DNA of 64,000 bases from JAKOUY01 sp037045185 (GTDB lineage Bacteria > Actinomycetota > Acidimicrobiia > Acidimicrobiales > Ilumatobacteraceae): positions 1-64,000 of the forward strand of contig JBAOHQ010000014.1 of assembly GCA_037045185.1 (NCBI GenBank), written 5' to 3'. Of the stretch, positions 58,510-64,000 are shown piece after piece. Position 1 is the first letter of the stretch; each line of letters opens with the position of its first letter. Under the pieces are notes generated by a model. That model was not told where the DNA came from and did not search any database. It saw only the letters and a program-made list of their open reading frames with translations. The position numbers and the translations under genes are program-made.

Positions 58510-59967
58510 CTAGCCCGAGCGAGCCACACGGGCGGCCCGCAGCGCGCTGCGGCGGACCTTGCCGGCGTCGTCACGCAGCGTCTCGCCGCTGAACTCGAAC
58601 GAGCGCGGCACCTTGTAGCGCACCAGCCGCTCGGCGACGTGGGCGCGTAGCTCCTCCTCGGTGGCAGCGGCGCCCGGCCTGAGGTGGACGACGGCGTGGA
58701 CCCGGTTGCCCAGGTCGTCGTCGGGGAGCCCGATCACCGCGCACGACTGCACCGCCGGGTGCTCATCGATGGCGTGTTCCACCTCGGCCGGATAGATGTT
58801 GGCCCCGCCGGACAGGATCATGTCCCCCAGCCGGTCGGTGAGAAAGACGAACCCCTCCTCGTCGATCCAGCCCATATCACCGAGGCTCTCCCACCCGTCG
58901 GCGCTGGTCTTGGCCTCGGCGCCCACGTAGCGATAGGTCACCTTGCCTGCCGGGGCGCGCATGTAGATCTCGCCCACCTCTCCCGCGGCCAGCACCCGCC
59001 CGTCGGGATCCTGGACGCGCATCTCACCGAAGATCGGCTTGCCCACCGAGCCGCGGTGGGCAAGCCATTCGTCCCCACGGATCACGGTGACGGCCTGAGC
59101 CTCGGTGCCGGCGTACAGCTCGAACAGATGCTCGGCGCCGATCCAGTCGATCCAGTCCTGCTTCAGCCACGGCGGGCAGGGCGCGGCCATGTGCCACACC
59201 ACCTGCAGCGAGGTGACGTCGTAGTCGTCGCGGTCCGCCAGGCGGGACATCCGCTGCATCATGGTCGGCACCACCAGCATCCAGTCCGGGCGGTGCGAAT
59301 CGATGGCCGCCAGCGTTGCCGCGGCGTCGAAGCGGGCCATCGTGATGACGTGGTTCCCGGCCACCAGGCCTTTGGTGCTGTAGCTGAACGGGGCGTTGTG
59401 GTACATCGGCCCGGGCACCATCATCACCCCGTCGTGGCGCACCCCCATCCCCACGGGCAGCGCGGGGTCGAGCACGCCGGGATCGGCGGCGACGATCAAC
59501 TTGGGTCGGCCCGTGGAACCACCCGAGGTCGGCGCCTTCCACGCCGGAGCGATCGGGTCGTCGGCCAGCGGCTCGGCCGAGACCGCGGTGTCGGGGCGCC
59601 ACCCCACCGGAAGGCAGATCCGCCCGGGATGCGCCAGGGGCTCGGCGCCCACCACCAGAGCCGAGTTCGCCAGCTCGACGATGTCGGCGCGCTCGCGGTC
59701 GGGCAGCCGGGGCGACACCGGCTGGGGGACGGCGCCCAGCTTCCAGGCGGCCAGCACCGCGGCGTAGAACTCGGCGGAGTTCGCCAGGCCCACCGTGACG
59801 AAGTCACCCTGGCGCACGCCTAGATCGGCGAACACCCGTGCCGACCGGTTGGACAGCGACTCCAGCTCGCCCCGGGTGGTGGTACGCCCGTCGCTGGTGA
59901 CGGCCGGGCGATCGGGGTCCTGGTGCGCCGCAGCAGTGAAGGCCCGCCCCAGCGACAGGGCCGTCAC
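58510..59967 (-). CDS. Acyl-CoA ligase (steroid/bile-acid type) in the ipd cluster
   Basis: ANL ligase of 485 aa starting at GTG 59967. It has the P-loop APTSGGSTGRPKLIVAADPG near residue 155, with SGGSTGRPKLI as in bile-acid and steroid side-chain ligases, GTEAQAVTVIRGDEWLAHRG near residue 290, SLGDMGWIDEEGFVFLTDRL near residue 365, LSGGANIYPAEVEHAIDEHP, and the final DDAGKVRRSAL with catalytic Lys. The position equals the fadD3 role (HIP-CoA ligase) in mycobacteria, but the sequence is not an obvious FadD3 relative, so a side-chain ligase is equally possible. Coupled to the upstream SDR by GTGA overlap. Confidence 0.85.
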   Translation of the reverse strand: MTALSLGRAFTAAAHQDPDRPAVTSDGRTTTRGELESLSNRSARVFADLGVRQGDFVTVGLANSAEFYAAVLAAWKLGAVPQPVSPRLPDRERADIVELANSALVVGAEPLAHPGRICLPVGWRPDTAVSAEPLADDPIAPAWKAPTSGGSTGRPKLIVAADPGVLDPALPVGMGVRHDGVMMVPGPMYHNAPFSYSTKGLVAGNHVITMARFDAAATLAAIDSHRPDWMLVVPTMMQRMSRLADRDDYDVTSLQVVWHMAAPCPPWLKQDWIDWIGAEHLFELYAGTEAQAVTVIRGDEWLAHRGSVGKPIFGEMRVQDPDGRVLAAGEVGEIYMRAPAGKVTYRYVGAEAKTSADGWESLGDMGWIDEEGFVFLTDRLGDMILSGGANIYPAEVEHAIDEHPAVQSCAVIGLPDDDLGNRVHAVVHLRPGAAATEEELRAHVAERLVRYKVPRSFEFSGETLRDDAGKVRRSALRAARVARSG

Positions 59968-60731
59968 GACCCGCCGGCCAGCGCGGTGAGCCACGTTGGC
60001 CGGTCCCCGCCGCCGTCCATCACCAGGTCTGCCCCGGTGATGTAGCCGGCGTCGGCGCTGGTCACGAACAGGCAGGCGCTGGCAACGTCGTCGGGCAGCA
60101 CCAGCCGCCCGATCGGGACGGTGGCCTCGATCCGGGCGATCGCCGCGTCGTCGCCGTAGGCCAGATGGACGCTCTCGGTGCGGATCATCCCCACCGTGAT
60201 CAGGTTGGTGCGCACCTTCGGCGCCCACTCCTGGCCGACGGTGCGGGTGAAGTTCGCCAGCCCGGCCTTGGCCGCACCGTAGGCCGCCGCGCCCACCGAC
60301 GGCCGGTGTGCCACCACGCTGCCGATGTTGACGATCGCACCACCGCCCGGCTGGGCCTGCATGTGCTGGTTGGCCCGCTGGCTGACGAACATCGGCGCGG
60401 CCAGGTTCAGCGCCAGGATCTTCTCGGTGATCGTCGGTGACGCCGTGGCGGTGTCGATGGGCAGCGCGCCACCGGCGTTGTTGACCACGACATCGAGCCC
60501 ACCGAGCCGCTCGGCCACGGCGTCCACCATGGCGAAGGCGGCCTCGGCGTCGCGGAGGTCGACCGGTACGAAGGTCCAGTCCACCGGGAGATCACCGGGG
60601 TCCTTGCGGGCGCACACGGCGACGCGTGCCCCCGCCGCCGCATACCGTGAGGCCAGGCCGCGACCCAGACCTTTCGTCCCACCTGTGACCAGGACGGCCG
60701 AGCCGGAGTAGTCGTACGACGTGGTTGGCAT
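59964..60731 (-). CDS. SDR oxidoreductase, Rv3549c-like
   Basis: SDR of 255 aa. It has the motif AVLVTGGTKGLGRGLASRYA near residue 13, VVNNAGGALPIDTATASP near residue 84, and NIGSVVAHRPSVGAAAYGAAKAG carrying the catalytic Ser, Tyr and Lys. It matches the actinobacterial group of mycobacterial Rv3549c, which lies next to echA20 in Mycobacterium as it does here. Probable role is oxidoreduction in C/D-ring catabolism; not proved. Divergent from echA20 across a shared operator (60756-60776). It heads a two-gene leftward operon with the ligase. Confidence 0.87.
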   Translation of the reverse strand: MPTTSYDYSGSAVLVTGGTKGLGRGLASRYAAAGARVAVCARKDPGDLPVDWTFVPVDLRDAEAAFAMVDAVAERLGGLDVVVNNAGGALPIDTATASPTITEKILALNLAAPMFVSQRANQHMQAQPGGGAIVNIGSVVAHRPSVGAAAYGAAKAGLANFTRTVGQEWAPKVRTNLITVGMIRTESVHLAYGDDAAIARIEATVPIGRLVLPDDVASACLFVTSADAGYITGADLVMDGGGDRPTWLTALAGGS

Positions 60732-60755
60732 GGCAGCAGCCTAGGTCCGGCACCG

Positions 60756-60776
60756 TTTCTGACATGACGTCAGAAA
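60756..60776. promoter_or_regulatory. TetR-type operator, copy 2 (bidirectional)
   Basis: Perfect palindrome TTTCTGAC-N5-GTCAGAAA between the divergent Rv3549c-like SDR (start 60731) and echA20 (start 60794). Arms and spacing equal those at 53384-53404, implying one repressor controls both sides of the cluster. Confidence 0.75.
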
Positions 60777-60793
60777 CTCGTAGTGTCGAGGTC

Positions 60794-61573
60794 GTGCCGA
60801 TCACCTCCACCACCGACGAGCGTGGCATCGCCGAGATCGTCATGGACTGCCCGCCCGTCAACGCCCTCACCGTGGCCCAGTGGTTCGAGGTGGCCGAGCG
60901 CGTCGCCGCCGCCGGCAAGGATCCAGCCACCCGGGCGGTGATCCTGCGCGCCGAGGGCCGCGGCTTCAACGCCGGTGTGGACATCAAGGAGATGCAGCGC
61001 ACCACCGGGTTCGACGCGCTGATCGGCGCCAACAAGGGTTGCTTCGCGGCCTTCGCCGCGGTCTACGACTGCGAGGTCCCCGTGATCGCCGCGGTGCACG
61101 GCTTCTGCGTGGGCGGCGGGATCGGGCTGTGCGGCAACGCCGACGTCATCGTCGCCAGCGACGACGCCTACTTCGGGTTGCCGGAAGTGGATCGGGGAGC
61201 GTTGGGCGCGGCCACCCACCTGGCCCGCCTGGTCCCTCAACACAAGATGCGGGCGATGGTCTACACCAGCGAGACCGCCGGGGCGGCGGAGTTGCACGCC
61301 TGGGGCAGCGTGCTGTCCGTGGTGCCTCGGGCCGAGCTACGCCAGGCCGCCTACGACATCGCCACGGTGATCGCCTCGAAGTCACCCGTGGTGATCCGCG
61401 CCGCCAAGCAGAGCCTGAACGGCATCGACCTGTGGGACGTCAAGCGCAGCTACCGCTACGAGCAGGGGTTCACCTTCGAACTGAACCTCAGCGGGGTGGC
61501 CGACGAGCTGCGCGACGACTTCGCCGGGACGACGAAGGCCGAAGCGTCGCCTGGCACGAACACGGAGGGCTGA
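60794..61573 (+). CDS. echA20: Enoyl-CoA hydratase-family ring hydrolase EchA20
   Basis: Crotonase-fold protein of 259 aa. The start is set at GTG 60794 (VPITSTTDERGIAEIVMD), matching the mycobacterial EchA20 N-terminus; an earlier ATG at 60764 lies inside the operator and is rejected. It has ILRAEGRGFNAGVDIKEMQR near residue 55, VIAAVHGFCVGGGIGLCGNA near residue 97 (oxyanion hole), and FGLPEVDRGALGAATHLARL near residue 127. EchA20 hydrolyses ring D of the HIEC-CoA intermediate of cholesterol catabolism, giving COCHEA-CoA. One base separates it from ipdA. A member of the rightward echA20-ipdABC operon. Confidence 0.93.
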   Translation: MPITSTTDERGIAEIVMDCPPVNALTVAQWFEVAERVAAAGKDPATRAVILRAEGRGFNAGVDIKEMQRTTGFDALIGANKGCFAAFAAVYDCEVPVIAAVHGFCVGGGIGLCGNADVIVASDDAYFGLPEVDRGALGAATHLARLVPQHKMRAMVYTSETAGAAELHAWGSVLSVVPRAELRQAAYDIATVIASKSPVVIRAAKQSLNGIDLWDVKRSYRYEQGFTFELNLSGVADELRDDFAGTTKAEASPGTNTEG

Positions 61574-61574
61574 C

Positions 61575-62444
61575 ATGGCCGACAAGCGAATGACCGAGGA
61601 CGAGGCGATCGCCACCCTGTCCAGCGGGATGACGATCGGCATCGGCGGCTGGGGCAGCCGGCGCAAGCCAATGTCGCTGGTGCGGGCGCTGCTGCGCAGC
61701 GACCTGGCCGACCTGACCATCGTCTCCTACGGTGGCCCCGATGTGGGCCTGCTGGCCGCGGCCGGCAAGATCCGCCGGCTCGTCTACGGGTTCGTGTCCC
61801 TGGACTCGATCGCCCTCGAGCCGCACTTCCGCATCGCCCGCCAGACCGCCAGCATCCCGGAGTGCGTCGAGTACGACGAGGGCATGTTGCAGTGGGGTCT
61901 GTACGCAGCCTCCCTGCGGTTGCCCTTCCTGCCCACCCGCGCCGGGCTCGGCTCCGGGGTCATGGACACCAACCCGGCGCTGCGCACCGTCCGCTCCCCC
62001 TACGCCGACGGCGAGGAGTTGCTGGCCGTTCCGGCGCTGACGCTGGACGCCGCGTTCGTCCACCTCAACCGCGCCGACCGGCGCGGCAACGCCCAGTTCC
62101 TCGGTCCCGACCTGTACTTCGACGACCTGTTCCTCGGGGCGGCGCGGCCCGGTCATCGGTTCGTGTCCTGTGAGCGCGTCATCGCCACCGAGGACCTGCT
62201 GACCGAAGGAAGCTTCCATACCCTGCGGATCAACCGCTCGATGGTGGACGGCGTGATCGAGGCCCCCAACGGCGCGCACTTCACCAACTGCCAACCGGAC
62301 TACGAGCGTGACGAGACGTTCCAGAAGGCCTACGCCGCCGCGGCCGCGGACCCGCAGCACTGGGCGGCGTTCACCGAGCGGTTCCTCAGCGGATCAGAGG
62401 CGGACTACCAAGCGGCGGTCAACCAGTGGAAGGCGGAGCAGTGA
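61575..62444 (+). CDS. ipdA: IpdA, CoA-transferase-fold ring hydrolase alpha subunit
   Basis: Type I CoA-transferase-fold alpha subunit of 289 aa. It has LSSGMTIGIGGWGSRRKPMS near residue 16, the segment LTIVSYGGPDVGLLAAAGKI, EYDEGMLQWGLYAASLRLPF near residue 97, and AFVHLNRADRRGNAQFLGPD near residue 160. IpdAB hydrolyses ring C of COCHEA-CoA, the last ring of steroids, rather than transferring CoA, and lacks the transferase glutamate. ACGGAGGG precedes the ATG at 61575. GTGA overlap with ipdB shows coupling. Order echA20-ipdA-ipdB-ipdC is as in mycobacteria and Rhodococcus. Confidence 0.94.
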   Translation: MADKRMTEDEAIATLSSGMTIGIGGWGSRRKPMSLVRALLRSDLADLTIVSYGGPDVGLLAAAGKIRRLVYGFVSLDSIALEPHFRIARQTASIPECVEYDEGMLQWGLYAASLRLPFLPTRAGLGSGVMDTNPALRTVRSPYADGEELLAVPALTLDAAFVHLNRADRRGNAQFLGPDLYFDDLFLGAARPGHRFVSCERVIATEDLLTEGSFHTLRINRSMVDGVIEAPNGAHFTNCQPDYERDETFQKAYAAAAADPQHWAAFTERFLSGSEADYQAAVNQWKAEQ

Positions 62445-63190
62445 CGAACCTGGCCGACATCGTGATCTGCGCCGCGGCCGATGCCTTCCGCGGCGACGGC
62501 GAGATCTTCGCCTCCGGGATGGGCACCATCCCGATGCTCGGGGCCCGCCTGGCACGCAGCACCTTCGAGCCCGATCTGCTGGTCAGCGACGGCGAGGCGT
62601 TCTTCGTGGCCAACGAGCTGCCCGTCGGCGGCACGACCAAGCTCATCGAAGGCTGGATCCCGTTCCGCTCGGTGTTCGACACGCTGTGGGGCGGGCGCCG
62701 TCACGTGATGATGGGTGCGTCCCAAATGGATGCCAGGGGCAACTCGAACATCGCCAACATCGGGCCGTGGGCCAAGCCCAAGGCGCAGCTGCTGGGAGTG
62801 CGCGGCGGTCCAGGAAACACCATCAGCCACACCGTCAGCTTCTGGATCCCCGGGCACACCGTCAAGGTGTTCTGCGAGCGCGTCGACATGGTCAGCGGCA
62901 TCGGCTACGACCGGGCAGGGGCGCTGGGACCCGCCGTGCAGCGGATGCACGAGTTGCGCCGGGTGGTCACCAACCTGGCGGTGCTCGACTTCGACAACGC
63001 CGCCAGGCGGCTCCGACTGCGCAGCATCCACCCGGGGATCGCCGTCGCCGACGTCGTCGCCGCCACCGGCTTCGAACTCGACATCCCCGAGCACGTCCCC
63101 ACCACACCGCTGCCCGACGACACCGCCCTGGCCACCATCGACCGGCTGGACCCCAAGGGGTTCCGCCTGCGTGAGGTCCCCAACCCGTGA
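62441..63190 (+). CDS. ipdB: IpdB, CoA-transferase-fold ring hydrolase beta subunit
   Basis: Beta subunit of 249 aa, starting at GTG 62441 overlapping the ipdA stop. It has FASGMGTIPMLGARLARSTF near residue 24, LVSDGEAFFVANELPVGGTT near residue 47, the beta-subunit segment MMGASQMDARGNSNIANIGP near residue 88, and TVSFWIPGHTVKVFCERVDM. It forms the active heterotetramer with IpdA that opens ring C. The GxxGxGA glutamate of true CoA-transferase beta subunits is replaced as in IpdB. Followed by ipdC through a further GTGA overlap. Confidence 0.94.
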   Translation: MTNLADIVICAAADAFRGDGEIFASGMGTIPMLGARLARSTFEPDLLVSDGEAFFVANELPVGGTTKLIEGWIPFRSVFDTLWGGRRHVMMGASQMDARGNSNIANIGPWAKPKAQLLGVRGGPGNTISHTVSFWIPGHTVKVFCERVDMVSGIGYDRAGALGPAVQRMHELRRVVTNLAVLDFDNAARRLRLRSIHPGIAVADVVAATGFELDIPEHVPTTPLPDDTALATIDRLDPKGFRLREVPNP

Positions 63191-64000
63191 ACCCGCGGCT
63201 GCACACCTCGCTGTGCGACCTGGCCGGGATCGACGTGCCCATCGTCCAGACGGGCATGGGCTGGGTGGCCGGCCCGCGGCTGGTGTCGGCCACCGCCAAC
63301 GCCGGGGCGCTCGGCATCCTGGCCAGCGCCACCATGGACTTCGAGCAGCTGCGCGCCGCGGTGGCCGAGGTCCGCTCACGAACCACCCGACCGTTCGGCG
63401 TCAACCTGCGCGCCGACGCCCACGACATCGACGAACGCGTCGCCCTGCTGATCGACCAGGGCATCGCCGTGGCCTCCTTCGCCCAGGCCCCGAAGGAGTC
63501 GTTGATCGGCCGCCTGCACGACGGGGGCGTCAAGGTGGTGCCGTCGATCGGCGCCAAGCGCCACGCCGAGAAGGTCCTGCAGTGGGGAGTCGACGCCGTG
63601 CTGGTGCAGGGCGGCGAGGGTGGCGGCCACACCGGCAGCGTGCCCACCAGCATCCTGCTCCCCCAGGTGGTGGACGCGGTGCGGGGCAGGATCCCGGTCA
63701 TCGCCGCCGGCGGGTTCTTCGACGGCCGCGGCCTGGTGGCCGCGCTGGCCTACGGCGCCGACGGCATCGCCATGGGAACCAGGTTCCTGCTCACCAGCGA
63801 CAGCGCCGTGCCGCAGGCGGTCAAGGACGTCTACCTGGGCAAGTCCGTCACCGAGACCACGGTGACCAAGCAGGTCGACGGAGTCCCCCACCGCGTGCTG
63901 AACACCGAACTGATCGACCAGCTCGAGTCCGGTCGCGGCAAGCTGCTGGCCCTGCCACGAGCGGCGCTGAACGCCCTGCGGTTCCGCAAGCTGACCGGCA
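63187..64000 (+). CDS. ipdC: IpdC, nitronate-monooxygenase-fold flavin reductase (partial)
   Basis: First 271 residues of an FMN-dependent TIM-barrel protein of the nitronate-monooxygenase/2-nitropropane-dioxygenase family, running off the window end. It has PIVQTGMGWVAGPRLVSATA near residue 18, TRPFGVNLRADAHDIDERVA, VLVQGGEGGGHTGSVPTSIL near residue 139, and IPVIAAGGFFDGRGLVAALA with ADGIAMGTRFLLTSDS near residue 190 (FMN phosphate binding). In mycobacteria IpdC reduces an unsaturated intermediate during C/D-ring catabolism. GTG start 63187, coupled to ipdB by GTGA. Confidence 0.93.
   Translation, partial: MNPRLHTSLCDLAGIDVPIVQTGMGWVAGPRLVSATANAGALGILASATMDFEQLRAAVAEVRSRTTRPFGVNLRADAHDIDERVALLIDQGIAVASFAQAPKESLIGRLHDGGVKVVPSIGAKRHAEKVLQWGVDAVLVQGGEGGGHTGSVPTSILLPQVVDAVRGRIPVIAAGGFFDGRGLVAALAYGADGIAMGTRFLLTSDSAVPQAVKDVYLGKSVTETTVTKQVDGVPHRVLNTELIDQLESGRGKLLALPRAALNALRFRKLTG

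Noticed and set aside
58510..59967. Naming the ligase fadD3
   Set aside because: Position fits, but the P-loop and overall sequence look more like bile-acid or side-chain ligases; symbol left empty.
53384..60776. KstR2 operator
   Set aside because: The arms TTTCTGAC/GTCAGAAA do not match the AnCAAGnnCTTGnT consensus.
60764..60793. ATG start of echA20 at 60764
   Set aside because: It lies within the operator, and the EchA20 N-terminus aligns from the GTG at 60794.

Overview
The window is GC-rich, densely coded actinobacterial chromosome. F420-type luciferase-like oxidoreductases, a WS/DGAT wax-ester synthase, many acyl-CoA dehydrogenases, ligases and SDRs, Thr-rich lipoprotein linkers, frequent GTG starts and GTGA/ATGA overlaps together suggest an Acidimicrobiia-like (Ilumatobacter/Microtrichales type) organism. 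That placement is inference, since there is no rRNA here. One tRNA (Gly-GCC) is present; no rRNA, prophage, integrase, classical IS or CRISPR array was seen.

Layout. 1-4.2 kb: a phosphotransferase/acyl-CoA dehydrogenase pair (ACAD10/11-like halves), an SDR, YjbR and DUF4389 proteins. 4.3-9.9 kb: tRNA-Gly, an EamA exporter, metX under a probable SAM riboswitch, and a saccharopine-dehydrogenase-like protein. 9.9-13.8 kb: SURF1, WS/DGAT, GMC oxidoreductase. 13.8-17.2 kb: a leftward MoxR/MsrB/VWA/phosphatase operon. 17.3-21.9 kb: a rightward envelope set (AAA ATPase, coiled-coil membrane protein, MurJ, PspA). 22-29 kb: an AbiEi/DUF559 nuclease gene, proB-obgE, aminopeptidase N and a lipoprotein. 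29-45 kb: fatty acyl-CoA ligase, ThrH, hydrolase, fasciclin lipoprotein, HrpA, class I fumarase, a second DUF559 nuclease gene, amidohydrolase, LLM oxidoreductase, ABC-F, DUF2752 and SGNH proteins. 45-53 kb: MscL, MFS exporter, amidase, ligase, L,D-transpeptidase, MtfA-like peptidase, a cAMP-regulated lysine acetyltransferase (Pat), and a rhodanese with a CsoR/CstR-like operator. 53.4-64 kb: a steroid C/D-ring catabolic block (Rv3548c-like SDR, FadE30, IpdF, acyl-CoA ligase, Rv3549c-like SDR, EchA20, IpdA, IpdB, IpdC), with two copies of one operator.

The most unusual feature is a pair of genes encoding an AbiEi-like winged helix plus a DUF559 (Vsr/PD-(D/E)XK-like) nuclease domain, each boxed by its own family of palindromes. 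The gene at 22118-23128 lies between two doublets of a 44-bp palindrome, and a third doublet without a gene sits at 10750-10855. The gene at 38508-39284 lies between two copies of an unrelated hairpin with 20-bp arms and a 10-nt loop. The palindromes supply stop codons to the genes they touch. This resembles REP/RAYT architecture but with a nuclease of a different fold.

The assembly appears to carry indel errors: nine reading-frame breaks fall in eight genes, including the normally essential obgE (inside its P-loop) and murJ, and most are single-base insertions. I annotate these genes across their breaks rather than as true pseudogenes. There is no stretch over 300 bases without a gene or described element, unless the doubtful small gene at 7836-8072 is rejected.
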